Origin: Novosphingobium sp.
GTDB lineage: Bacteria; Pseudomonadota; Alphaproteobacteria; Sphingomonadales; Sphingomonadaceae
Assembly (NCBI RefSeq): GCF_030699305.1
Contig: NZ_JAUYNB010000027.1
Location: forward strand, 62,001-126,000
Direction of reading: 5' to 3'
Length of the DNA: 64,000 nt
Under the pieces are notes generated by a model. The model had not been told where the DNA came from and did no database searches. It saw only the letters and a program-made list of their open reading frames with translations. This document shows positions 35,319 to 46,026 of the stretch, in pieces. Position 1 is the first letter of the stretch; each line of letters begins with the position of its first letter. The position numbers and the translations under genes are program-made.

Positions 35319-36200
35319 ATGACCTGCGATCTTGCCCTGATCGGGTTCGGCGAAGCCGGATCGACTTTCGCCCGCGCCGCCGGGTGGGAAGATCACGCGC
35401 GCGGCTGGGATGTGCTGGCGCCGCGCCGCGCAGCGATGGCCGAGGCGGGCGTGATTGCGGCAGGCAGTGCTGCCGAGGCTTTGGCAGGCGCGCCGCTGGT
35501 GCTGTCGCTGGTCACCGCCGATCAGGCGCTGGTGTGCGCGCAGGACTATGCGCCGCTGCTGGATGCCGGGGCGCTGTGGTGCGATTGCAATTCCGTTGCC
35601 CCCGATACCAAGCGCGCCGCCGCGCAGGCGATTGCGGCGGCAGGCGGGCGCTATGTCGATGTGGCGGTGCTGGCCCCGGTTCACCCGGCGCGGCTGAACG
35701 TGCCGCTGCTGCTGGCGGGACCGGCGGCGGATGCGGCGGAGACGGCGCTGCGCGAACTGGGTTTCACCAATATCCGCGTGGTCGGCAGCGAAGTCGGCCG
35801 GGCCAGCGCGATCAAGATGATCCGCTCGGTCATGGTCAAGGGGCTGGAAGCGCTGACCGACGAGATGATGGCCGCTGCAAATGCCGCCGGAGTGGCGGAT
35901 GAAGTGCTGGCCTCGCTCGACGCCAGCGAAAAGGCGCTGCCGTGGCGCGACCGCGCGGCCTATAATCTGGAGCGCATGGCGACCCACGGGGCACGCCGCG
36001 CTGCCGAAATGGAAGAATCCGCCAGGACGCTGCTGTCGCTGGGAGTCCCCCCGGTGATGACGCGCGGGACTGTTTATCGGCAGCGGGAAGCTGCGGGCAA
36101 AAACCACCCTCCGTTCGTGTCGAGCGTAGTCGAGACACCGCGCACCCGTGTCTCGACTACGCTCGACACGAACGGAGATGGGATTGGAGTGAAGGCATGA
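35319..36200 (+). CDS. 6-phosphogluconate/hydroxyisobutyrate-dehydrogenase-like NAD(P) oxidoreductase in the lig operon
   Basis: The 293-residue protein has an N-terminal Rossmann motif LALIGFGEAGSTFA (G-x-G-x-x-G-like), a central NSVAPDTKRAAAQAI segment and GRASAIKMIRSVMVKGLEAL with the lysine expected at the 6PGDH-family active site. A DUF1932-like C-terminal helix region follows. No Lig pathway step needs it, so its role is unassigned. The last ~30 residues, from about KNHPPFVSSVVE onward, are translation of the palindrome at 36109-36177, not protein-family sequence. Its stop overlaps the ligJ start (ATGA). Start ATG 35319 begins the fold; an in-frame ATG at 35259 is possible. Confidence 0.85.
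   Translation: MTCDLALIGFGEAGSTFARAAGWEDHARGWDVLAPRRAAMAEAGVIAAGSAAEALAGAPLVLSLVTADQALVCAQDYAPLLDAGALWCDCNSVAPDTKRAAAQAIAAAGGRYVDVAVLAPVHPARLNVPLLLAGPAADAAETALRELGFTNIRVVGSEVGRASAIKMIRSVMVKGLEALTDEMMAAANAAGVADEVLASLDASEKALPWRDRAAYNLERMATHGARRAAEMEESARTLLSLGVPPVMTRGTVYRQREAAGKNHPPFVSSVVETPRTRVSTTLDTNGDGIGVKA
36109..36177. repeat. perfect 30-bp inverted repeat inside coding sequence
   Basis: Arms 36109-36138 and 36148-36177 are perfect reverse complements around a nine-base loop. The core TCGAGCGTAGTCGAGACAC is shared with the intergenic copy at 33222-33291. It lies wholly within the 3' end of the dehydrogenase reading frame and about 20 bases before ligJ, so the mRNA should form a very stable hairpin there. 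Confidence 0.95.
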
Positions 36201-37218
36201 CCATGATCATCGACTGCCACGGCCACTACACCGTGCTGCCAAAGGCGCACGACGAATGGCGCGAGGCGCAGAAGGCGGCGTTCAAGGCCGGGACGGACTG
36301 CCCGGCCTATCCCGACATTTCGGACGACGAAATCCGCGAGACGATTGAATCCAACCAGCTGCGCCTGCTGAAGGAACGCGGCGCGGACATGACGATCTTT
36401 TCGCCGCGCGCCAGCGCGATGGCCCCGCACGTCGGCGATCAGTCGGTCGCGGTGCAGTGGGCGCAGGTCTGCAACGATCTGATCGCGCGCGTCGTCGGCC
36501 TCTATCCTGAAATCTTCGCGGGCGTGTGCATGCTGCCGCAGTCGCCCGAAGCGGACATGACCAGTTCGATTGCCGAACTGAGGCGCTGCGTGAATGACCT
36601 TGGCTTCATCGGCTGCAACCTCAACCCCGATCCGGGCGGCGGGTATTTCCGGCATCCGCCGCTGACCGATCCGTTCTGGTTCCCGTTCTATGAAGCGATG
36701 TGCGAGCTGGACGTTCCGGCGATGATCCACGTTTCGGGTTCGTGCAACCCGGCGATGCACGCCACCGGCGGCTATTACATCGCGGCCGATACCATCGCGT
36801 TCATGCAGTTGCTGGAAGGCGATCTGTTCAGCCGCTTCCCGACCCTGCGCTTCATCATTCCGCACGGCGGCGGCGCAGTGCCGTATCACTGGGGCCGGTA
36901 TCGCGGGCTGGCCGACATGCTGAAAAAGCCGGACCTTTCGGGCCACCTGATGAACAACGTGTTCTTCGATACCTGCGTCTATCATCAGCCGGGGATCGAC
37001 CTGCTGGCCGACGTGATCGAGAACAAGAACATCCTGTTCGGCAGCGAGATGGTTGGCGCGGTGCGCGGGATCGATCCCACCACCGGGTTCTATTTCGATG
37101 ACACCAAGCGTTACGTCGATGCGCTCGATATTTCGGACGCCGAACGCCACGCGATTTTCGAAGGCAACGCCCGCCGGGTATTCCCCCGGCTCGATGCCCA
37201 GCTGAAGGAGAGGGGCCT

Positions 37219-37222
<4 letters not shown>
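36197..37222 (+). CDS. ligJ: 4-oxalomesaconate hydratase
   Basis: LigJ hydrates 4-oxalomesaconate to 4-carboxy-4-hydroxy-2-oxoadipate. The 341-residue Zn amidohydrolase-fold enzyme starts MTMIIDCHGHYTVLPKAHDE (metal ligands H-G-H) and contains FSPRASAMAPHVGDQSVAVQ, GFIGCNLNPDPGGGYF, AMIHVSGSCNPAMHATGGYY, HGGGAVPYHWGRYRGLADML and FGSEMVGAVRGIDPTTGFYF. These match SYK-6 LigJ closely. ATGA overlap with the preceding dehydrogenase and a GTGA overlap with ligA show one translationally coupled operon. Confidence 0.97.
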
Positions 37223-39477
<2,255 letters not shown>

Positions 39478-39524
39478 GCAGGGTCAACCCATCGGTCCTG
39501 CACCGCTCATGGTGAGGAGAGACT

Positions 39525-39738
39525 GAGCTTGTCGAACGCTCGTCTCGAACCACGTGGTCCTTCGAGACGCCATTTCGACAGGCTCAATGGCTCCTCAGGA
39601 TGAGCGATTGCGCTTGATGGCGGTGTGCTGTGCGGTCATGGGCATCACGGCTTCGTCATTGCGGGCGGCGAGGCCGCGCGGCAATCCAGAGGTTGCGTAA
39701 ATCGCTCTGGATTGCTTCGCTGCCGGCTCGCACAGACA
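39525..39738. repeat. two adjacent palindromic intergenic elements after ligC
   Basis: Element one (39525-39605) is a long imperfect hairpin. Its tip is CGTCTCGAA (39541-39549) with TTCGAGACG (39561-39569), and it carries the CTGAGCTTGTCGAA unit also seen at 32060-32076. Element two spans about 39655-39738, with a perfect 11-bp core GCAATCCAGAG (39681-39691) and CTCTGGATTGC (39705-39715). They fill most of the 273-base gap between ligC and the aldo/keto reductase gene and probably end the lig transcript. No gene is seen in the gap. Confidence 0.8.
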
Positions 39739-39750
39739 AAGGAATGAACG

Positions 39751-40740
39751 ATGGTTGGCAAGCGGCAACTGGGCGGACGCAGCGTCAATCCCGTGGGGTT
39801 GGGGTGCATGTCGCTGTCATGGGCCTATGGCACCCCGCCGTCCGAAGACTACGCCGCCGAGCTGCTCAATCGCGCGCTCGATCTCGGCTATGACCACCTC
39901 GACACCGCGAACATCTATGGCCTGGGCCATAACGAGACGCTGCTGGGCAAGGCGCTGAAGGGCCGCCGGGGCGAGTTCTTCCTCGCCACCAAGATGGGCA
40001 TCATCGTCGATGGCGCGCGCAGGGGGGTCGATTGCAAGCCGGACACCATCAAGGCCTGCGTCGAACAATCGCTGACCCGGCTCCAGACCGATCATATCGA
40101 CCTGTATTACATGCACCGCCGCGATTTTTCGACCCCGATCGAGGATTCGATGGGGGCGATGGCGGATCTGGTCAAGGAGGGAAAGATCGGCTCGGTCGGC
40201 CTGTCCGAAATGAGCGCGGAGACCTTGCGCCGGGCCCATGCGGTGCATCCGGTGGCGGCCGTGCAGACCGAATATTCACTCTGGACGCGCAATCCTGAAA
40301 TCGCTGTGCTCGATGCCTGCCGCGATCTGGGGGTGGCGTTCGTTGCGTTCTCGCCGGTCGGGCGCGGGGTGCTGGCGAACGGTGTGCGCGATCTGGCCGC
40401 GCTGCCCGAAAAGGACCTGCGCCACACCATGCCGCGCTTTGATGCGGACAACTGGCCGGGCAATCTGGCGCTGGTCGATGCGTTCAACGCGATCGCCGCG
40501 CGCGAAGGGGTGACCCCCGCGCAGCTCAGTCTGGCGTGGGTCCATTCACGCGGGGATCACGTGGTGACTATCCCCGGCACGGCGTCGATTCCGCACCTGG
40601 CAGAAAACATCGCCCGGTGGGACTGGGACGTGCCCGCAGCCGTCGCGGCAGAGCTCGATTCGCTGATCAATCAGCACACGGTATTCGGGCCGCGCTATGG
40701 TTCGGTGATCCAGAAAACGATCGATACCGAAGAATTCTAA
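39751..40740 (+). CDS. aldo/keto reductase
   Basis: The 329-residue NADPH-dependent TIM-barrel reductase has LGGRSVNPVGLGCMSLSWAY, the catalytic D-Y pair in DYDHLDTANIYG-type context (GYDHLDTANIYGLGHNETLL), TKMG with the active Lys, YYMHRRD with His, and AAVQTEYSLWTRNPE. A late GVTPAQLSLAWV then TIPGTASIPHLAENI bind NADPH. AAAGGAATGAACG precedes ATG 39751. It may reduce an aromatic aldehyde or ketone given its lig/lsd neighbours; this is inference. Confidence 0.93.
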   Translation: MVGKRQLGGRSVNPVGLGCMSLSWAYGTPPSEDYAAELLNRALDLGYDHLDTANIYGLGHNETLLGKALKGRRGEFFLATKMGIIVDGARRGVDCKPDTIKACVEQSLTRLQTDHIDLYYMHRRDFSTPIEDSMGAMADLVKEGKIGSVGLSEMSAETLRRAHAVHPVAAVQTEYSLWTRNPEIAVLDACRDLGVAFVAFSPVGRGVLANGVRDLAALPEKDLRHTMPRFDADNWPGNLALVDAFNAIAAREGVTPAQLSLAWVHSRGDHVVTIPGTASIPHLAENIARWDWDVPAAVAAELDSLINQHTVFGPRYGSVIQKTIDTEEF

Positions 40741-40848
40741 TGATATTTCAGGCACTTGGATTGCGTGATGCTTTCGGGCCACAATCCGCCTGAATATTTC
40801 GCAGGGCCTGATTTCGCGCTTTTGAAAAATTCACATGGATGATAATCA

Positions 40849-40863
40849 GTAAGCAAGGCTTAC
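40849..40863 (+). promoter_or_regulatory. perfect LysR-type T-N11-A dyad upstream of the TonB receptor
   Basis: GTAAGCAAGGCTTAC (40849-40863) is a perfect six-base inverted repeat with a three-base spacer. Within it TAAGCAAGGCTTA fits T-N11-A. It sits 26 bases before the receptor start in an AT-richer 148-base gap that also holds likely promoter sequence. Which regulator binds is not known; the LysR-type protein at 34091 is one candidate. Confidence 0.5.
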
Positions 40864-40888
40864 AATTAAGCTGTGTTTGGAGAGAGGG

Positions 40889-43438
40889 ATGATGAGGGCA
40901 ATGAACAAGCTTCGGCATTCGTTCGCGTTCGGCGCGAGCGCACTGGTTCTGGCAACCGCCGCAACCCCGGCATTCGCGCAGGACGCGGTCGCCAAGGATG
41001 ATGGCGCCAATCCGGAGATCGTGGTCACCGCGCAGTTCCGCGAACAGCGCCTGCAGGACACTCCGCTTGCCATTTCGGCGGTCAACGCGGAAATGCTGGA
41101 AGCCCGCAGCCAGACCAGCGTGGAGCAGGTCGCGGCGCAGGCACCCAACGTGACCCTGACCCCGCAGGGCCAGCAGAACGGTTCGGGCCTGATCGCGTTC
41201 ATCCGCGGCGTCGGACAGACCGACTTCAACTTCGCGCTGGAACCGGGCGTCGGCATCTATGTCGATGACGTGTACATTCCCACGCTGACCGGCTCGCTGC
41301 TGGACCTGATGGACCTTGACCGCGTCGAAGTGCTGCGCGGGCCGCAGGGCACGCTGTCAGGCCGCAACGCCATTGGCGGTTCGATCAAGCTGTTCTCGAC
41401 CAAGCCGCAGGGCAGCGGCAAGGGTTCGATCCAGGCCACTTATGGCTCGCTCAACCGCGTGGAAGTGCGCGGGTTCGCGGACATGGCACTGGCCGACAAC
41501 CTGTTCATGCGCGTCGCGGGCGTTTCCAAGAACCGTGACGGCTTTGTCAAGCGGCTGGACTATGGCCTGACCCATCCGGGTTCGGGCGTTCCGACGAACA
41601 ACACCGGCGGTCCGGAGCTGGGCACGCTGGGCGGCCAGTCCTATGCGGCGGGCAAGCTTTCGCTGCGCTGGCTGCCGACCGAAACGGTCGAAGTGAACAT
41701 TTCGGGCGATTACACCCGTGACCGGTCTGAGGCCGGTGCCAGCGTTCTGCGCTATTACAACAACGCCTCCACCACCGGGGATGGCGTTGCGTGGCTGCCC
41801 AACACCATCACTGGCGCGCCGATTGCCGGGAACTGCGCGTTCGTCCCTTATGGGGAAAACAGCTGCGATACGCTGACCGGCTATGATCGCCGCTATGTGT
41901 CTTACGCGACCTTTGCCGATACGCGTGCGGTAACGCCGCAGGCTCCGTTCAAGCCGGCGATCTTCACGCCCCAGCAGTGGCTCGACAATTATGGCGTGAT
42001 GGGCACGATCGACATCGATCTGTCTGACAGCCTGCAGCTGAAGTCGATCACGGCATGGCGCCACTACAAGTCGGTCTGGTCGCAGGACGTCGATAACTCG
42101 CCGATTGCCAACCAGCAGCTGCGCCAGACCCTGATCAACGATCAGTGGAGCCAGGAACTGCGCCTGAACGGCAAGATCGGCGATGACGCAGCGTTCGAAT
42201 ACACGCTCGGCGGGTTCTACTTCAAGCGCGACGGCACGCTGACGGCGCGGGTGGACCTGAACTATGCCGGACTGGACTTCCTGCATGGTCCCGATCCGAC
42301 GCCGGCCAACAACAAGGCGCTGTTCGCCACTGGCATCTGGCACGTGACCGACAGCTTCAACGTGACCGGCGGTGTTCGCCAGAGCTGGGATTCCAAGGAC
42401 TATGTGTTCCAGCGGCACAACCCGGATGGCACCCTGCCCGGTTCCTGCACCGCTCCACCGCCGGCAGCGACGTTCAGCACCGGCGTGCCGAACTGCCTGA
42501 TCAGCGGTCTGAATGGTTCGCCCGCCAGCTTTGACAGCAAGCGGTTCGACTGGCGGATCGCGATGGATTACCGCTTTTCGCCGGAATTCATGGCCTATGC
42601 CCAGGTGGCAACCGGCTACCGCGCTGGCGGCGTCAACCCGCGTCCGTTCTTCGGCCCGGCCAACGGCCCGCTCAACCAGATCAAGTCGTTCAGCCCCGAA
42701 ACGCTGCAGTCGTATGAAGTCGGTTTCAAGTCGGACTTGTTCGACCGCAAGCTGCGCCTGAACGTTTCGGCGTTCTACAACGACTACAAGGACATCATCC
42801 TGACGCTGTCGGCCTGCCCGATTTCGCCGTGTCTCCAGCCGAACAACGTCGGTGCGGCCGACGTGAAGGGCTTCGAAATCGAAACGCTGATCAAGCCCAC
42901 GGCGAACTTCACGCTCGACGGTGCGCTCAGCTATATCGACTTCAAGTATACCGCCCTGACCGGCGCGACCGCGGTGACGCTGAACATGGTCACCCCGTAT
43001 ACGCCGAAGTGGAAGGCCAGCTTTGGCGCACAGTATGACTTCCAGAATGTGCTGGGCGGCACGCTCTCGGCCCGCTTCGACGGCGCGTATCAGAGCCATG
43101 TCTACACCGAGGCGGTGAACTACGACCGGATCGTGGTGTCGACCACGGCGCCGATCGTCACCAACCCGGCGGTTCCCGGTGTCACGGCCCGCCCGGGCGG
43201 CGGCCCGCTGGCCACGGTGGTCGCGTCGAACCGGATCGACGGATACTTCGTCGGCAATGCCCGCCTGACCTGGAAGGAAGAGAGCGAAGCACCGTTCTCG
43301 GTCAGCCTTGAAGTGCAGAACGTGTTCAACCGGTACTACTTCACCTCGCTGTATGAGCAGTTCGCCAGCCCCGGCACGATCTCCGGCGCGCCGTCGCTGC
43401 CGCGGACCTGGGCGGTGACGCTGAAGAAAGCGTTCTGA
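40889..43438 (+). CDS. TonB-dependent outer-membrane receptor
   Basis: The 849-residue receptor has a signal peptide ending ATPAFAQ and a TonB-box-like EIVVTAQFREQRLQDTP. A plug domain follows (LIAFIRGVGQTDFNFALEPG, YVDDVYIPTLTGSLLDLMDL, RVEVLRGPQGTLSGRNAIGG). The 22-strand barrel ends RTWAVTLKKAF with the terminal Phe. It belongs to the large sphingomonad FecA-like group used for varied substrates, not clearly iron. Starts at 40889, 40892 and 40901 are all possible; GGAG lies six bases before 40889. Being next to lig and lignostilbene dioxygenase genes suggests uptake of lignin-derived aromatics (inference). Confidence 0.93.
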   Translation: MMRAMNKLRHSFAFGASALVLATAATPAFAQDAVAKDDGANPEIVVTAQFREQRLQDTPLAISAVNAEMLEARSQTSVEQVAAQAPNVTLTPQGQQNGSGLIAFIRGVGQTDFNFALEPGVGIYVDDVYIPTLTGSLLDLMDLDRVEVLRGPQGTLSGRNAIGGSIKLFSTKPQGSGKGSIQATYGSLNRVEVRGFADMALADNLFMRVAGVSKNRDGFVKRLDYGLTHPGSGVPTNNTGGPELGTLGGQSYAAGKLSLRWLPTETVEVNISGDYTRDRSEAGASVLRYYNNASTTGDGVAWLPNTITGAPIAGNCAFVPYGENSCDTLTGYDRRYVSYATFADTRAVTPQAPFKPAIFTPQQWLDNYGVMGTIDIDLSDSLQLKSITAWRHYKSVWSQDVDNSPIANQQLRQTLINDQWSQELRLNGKIGDDAAFEYTLGGFYFKRDGTLTARVDLNYAGLDFLHGPDPTPANNKALFATGIWHVTDSFNVTGGVRQSWDSKDYVFQRHNPDGTLPGSCTAPPPAATFSTGVPNCLISGLNGSPASFDSKRFDWRIAMDYRFSPEFMAYAQVATGYRAGGVNPRPFFGPANGPLNQIKSFSPETLQSYEVGFKSDLFDRKLRLNVSAFYNDYKDIILTLSACPISPCLQPNNVGAADVKGFEIETLIKPTANFTLDGALSYIDFKYTALTGATAVTLNMVTPYTPKWKASFGAQYDFQNVLGGTLSARFDGAYQSHVYTEAVNYDRIVVSTTAPIVTNPAVPGVTARPGGGPLATVVASNRIDGYFVGNARLTWKEESEAPFSVSLEVQNVFNRYYFTSLYEQFASPGTISGAPSLPRTWAVTLKKAF

Positions 43439-43459
43439 TTTAACCAACTACCCTGACTG

Positions 43460-43493
43460 GGGCCGTCATCCGCAAGGGTGGCGGCCCTTTTTT
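43460..43493 (+). terminator. rho-independent terminator of the TonB receptor gene
   Basis: A 12-bp stem (43460-43471 with 43476-43487, two G-U pairs) closes a GCAA tetraloop and is followed by TTTTTT. It is a strong intrinsic terminator 21 bases after the stop. Confidence 0.92.
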
Positions 43494-43539
43494 GTGCGCT
43501 TTTTTGGTTGCACCGCGCCGCGATCACGCTACACCAATA

Positions 43540-43553
43540 CTAACAATAGTTAG
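43540..43553 (+). promoter_or_regulatory. small dyad directly before the dioxygenase start
   Basis: CTAAC-AATA-GTTAG (43540-43553) is a perfect five-base inverted repeat immediately upstream of the GGATGAGG ribosome site. Read on the minus strand it contains TAACTATT followed by GTTA. That resembles TAACTATTTGCTA before ligK. It could be an operator or an RNA hairpin affecting initiation. Confidence 0.4.
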
Positions 43554-43564
43554 GATGAGGATCG

Positions 43565-45040
43565 ATGGCAGCTTTTCCGCAGACGCCCTATTTCATTGGG
43601 CTGAACGAACCCGTTGGCCGGGAAGTCGCGTTTACCGGGCTTGAGGTCGAAGGCACTGTTCCGGCCGAAGTGCGCGGCAGTTTCTATCGCGCGGTGCCTG
43701 ATCCGGCCTTCCCGCCGAAGTTTGCCGACGATCACACCCTGTCGGCCGACGGGATGGTCAGCCGCCTGTCGATCAACCCCGATGGCAGCGCCGACTTCGC
43801 GATGAAGTTCGTGCAGACCGCGCGCCACCAGGCCGAAACCGAACTGGGCCGCGCCCGCTTTGGCAAATATCGCAACCCCTATACCGACGACGCCGACGTG
43901 CAGGGTGTGGACCGGACGGTCGCCAACACCACCCCGGTCTGGCACGCGGGCAAGCTGTTGATGGCCAAGGAAGACGGCCTGCCCTATCGCGTCGATCCGC
44001 GCACGCTGGAGACGATCGGCAGCTATGATTTCGGCGGCGCGCTGAAATCCGAAACGATGACCGCACACGTCCGGGTCGATCCCGCAACGGGCGAAATGTT
44101 CTTCTATGGCTACGAAGCCGATGGGCTGGCCAGCGCCAAGGTGGCCTATTGCGTGGTCGGCGCCGATGGCGCGCTGAAGTCTGAACAGTGGTTCGACGCG
44201 CCCTATTGCGCGATGATGCACGATTTCGCGATCAGCGAGAACTATGCGCTGTTCCCGATCTATCCGACCACCAGCGATCTCGACCGGCTGATAGCCGGCG
44301 GCGAACACTGGCACCACCAGCCGGAACTGGACAGCTGGCTGGGCGTGATGCCGCGCTATGGCGATGTGTCGGAAATCAAGTGGTTCAAGGGCCCCAAGGG
44401 CGTGTTCTGCTATCACATGATGAACGCCTGGGAGGATGCGGACGGCCTGCTGCATTTCGACCAGTGCCTGTCGAACACCAACGCCTTCGCCTTCATCCGC
44501 GAGCCATCGGGCATCCAGATGCAGCCGTGGGAAATCCAGGGCGGGCTGACCCGCTGGACGGTCGATCCCAAAGGCCCGGCGGGCGACGTTTCGGAAAGCC
44601 TGATCGGCCCGCCGGGCGACTTCCCGGTGATCCCGGCAGCCAAGCAGGGGCGACCTTATTCGACCGGCTTCATGCTGACCATGAACCCGGACCGGCAAGG
44701 CCCGCCGGTGTTCGGCGGCCCGGTGATGGCGATGTTCGACATGCTGGTGCGGCTGGACGGGCTGGACGGCGCGCAGCCGCAGATCACGCAGGCGCTGCCG
44801 ATGCAGCCGGGCTGGTGCTATAGCGAGCCGCTGCACGTGCCCTCGACCGAGCATGAAGGCTGGCTGATGACGTTCGTCGATCACCAGACCGGGGAGAACA
44901 CTTTCGAACACTTCGCGTGGGTGCTCGAAGCGGGGGCGATTGCCAATGGCCCGGTTGCCAGCATCCGCATCCCGACCCGGCTGCGCCCGCAAGTCCACGG
45001 CTGGTGGGTCAGCCAGGCGCAACTCGACGCGGCGGAATAG
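43565..45040 (+). CDS. carotenoid-oxygenase-family lignostilbene dioxygenase
   Basis: The 491-residue seven-bladed Fe(II) oxygenase cleaves the central double bond of stilbenes. The four iron histidines are visible: H168 (MTAHVRVD), H219 (MMHDFAIS), H284 (CYHMMNAWE) and H478 (QVHGWW). Y102 (GKYRNPYTDD) and K135 (LMAKEDGLP) correspond, one residue shifted, to the LsdA Tyr101/Lys134 that contact the substrate phenol. In SYK-6 lsdA is next to ligI. Here it lies near ligC. Cleavage of lignostilbene gives vanillin-type aldehydes that funnel to protocatechuate. GGATGAGG precedes ATG 43565. Confidence 0.92.
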   Translation: MAAFPQTPYFIGLNEPVGREVAFTGLEVEGTVPAEVRGSFYRAVPDPAFPPKFADDHTLSADGMVSRLSINPDGSADFAMKFVQTARHQAETELGRARFGKYRNPYTDDADVQGVDRTVANTTPVWHAGKLLMAKEDGLPYRVDPRTLETIGSYDFGGALKSETMTAHVRVDPATGEMFFYGYEADGLASAKVAYCVVGADGALKSEQWFDAPYCAMMHDFAISENYALFPIYPTTSDLDRLIAGGEHWHHQPELDSWLGVMPRYGDVSEIKWFKGPKGVFCYHMMNAWEDADGLLHFDQCLSNTNAFAFIREPSGIQMQPWEIQGGLTRWTVDPKGPAGDVSESLIGPPGDFPVIPAAKQGRPYSTGFMLTMNPDRQGPPVFGGPVMAMFDMLVRLDGLDGAQPQITQALPMQPGWCYSEPLHVPSTEHEGWLMTFVDHQTGENTFEHFAWVLEAGAIANGPVASIRIPTRLRPQVHGWWVSQAQLDAAE

Positions 45041-45048
45041 GACCGGGC

Positions 45049-45972
45049 ATGGGTAAAATCGTCATCACCGGGGCGTCGGGCCAATACGGCCGCGTCGCCA
45101 CGCAAGGCCTGATCGCGCAGGGCCGCGCAGGCGATCTGATCCTGATGAGCCGTTCGCCTGAAAAGCTGGCGGACATGGCCGCGCTGGGCTGCGCTGTGCG
45201 GTATGGCGATTATGACCAGCCAGCCAGTATGGTCGCGGCGATGGCCGGGGCGAACAAGCTGTTGCTGATTTCGGGCACCCGGGTCGGCGCGCGGGTGGCG
45301 CAGCATCAGGCGGCGGTCGATGCGGCGGTTGCCGCAGGCGTGGGCCATGTGGTCTATACCAGCTTCATCGGGATTGACGATCCGGCCAACCCCGCCGAAG
45401 TGCGCCACGATCATATCGAAACCGAACGCCTGATCCGCGCATCGGGGCTGGCGTTCACGTTCCTGCGCGATGCCCACTATGCCGATGCGATGATCCTGAT
45501 GGCGGGGCCGGGGGTCATGGCCAGCGGCCAGTGGATCAGCAACGCCGGGCTGGGCCGGGAAGCGATGGTCTGGCGAGACGATTGCGCGGCCTGCGCAGTT
45601 GCTGTGCTGGCGGGCGAGGGCCATGAAGGCCGGACTTACAATATCACCGGCCCGCAGCTTCAGGACTTTGCCGAAGTGACCGCATTGATGGCGGAACTGA
45701 CCGGGGTGCCGCTGGAGTATGTGGCGGTCGATGATGACGCGCAATATGCGATGTTCGACGCGATGGGGATTCCGCGCCGTCCGGTGGACGACCAGTATGT
45801 CGGTGCAATTCCGTGGAACAGCGATGACATGGTCACGTTCGGCGCGGCGATCCGTGGCGGGTTCCTGGCGATTTGCAGCGATGATGTTGCGCGGCTGCTC
45901 GGCCGTCCGGCCCGGTCGGTCGGCGAGCTGATTGCGGACAACGTCGATCTGCTGCGCGGGGCGGCGGCATAG
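45049..45972 (+). CDS. NmrA-like NAD(P)-binding oxidoreductase
   Basis: The 307-residue atypical SDR starts GKIVITGASGQYGRVATQGL (Rossmann G-x-x-G-x-x-G), then SRSPEKLADM, VYTSFIGIDDPANPAEVRHD and ETERLIRASGLAFTFLRDAH. These are the hallmarks of the NmrA/QOR2-like family (quinone reductases or NADPH sensors). ATG 45049 lies nine bases after the dioxygenase stop, so the two are probably one transcript. It may protect against quinoid or aldehyde products, which is inference. Confidence 0.88.
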   Translation: MGKIVITGASGQYGRVATQGLIAQGRAGDLILMSRSPEKLADMAALGCAVRYGDYDQPASMVAAMAGANKLLLISGTRVGARVAQHQAAVDAAVAAGVGHVVYTSFIGIDDPANPAEVRHDHIETERLIRASGLAFTFLRDAHYADAMILMAGPGVMASGQWISNAGLGREAMVWRDDCAACAVAVLAGEGHEGRTYNITGPQLQDFAEVTALMAELTGVPLEYVAVDDDAQYAMFDAMGIPRRPVDDQYVGAIPWNSDDMVTFGAAIRGGFLAICSDDVARLLGRPARSVGELIADNVDLLRGAAA

Positions 45973-46026
45973 GGCCAGTGTTCCGCAAGCCGCAAAGGCC
46001 CTTCCAACCGGTCCTGACCCCAAGCC

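Noticed and set aside
36109..36177. Intrinsic terminator ending the dehydrogenase transcript
   Set aside because: Although the hairpin is perfect, there is no U-tract and translation continues through it into an ATGA overlap with ligJ.
41357..43447. Long open frame (about 700 codons) on the minus strand opposite the TonB receptor
   Set aside because: It mirrors the receptor's codon pattern and is His/Arg/Gln-rich without family motifs. It is a GC-driven shadow of a gene with clear homology.
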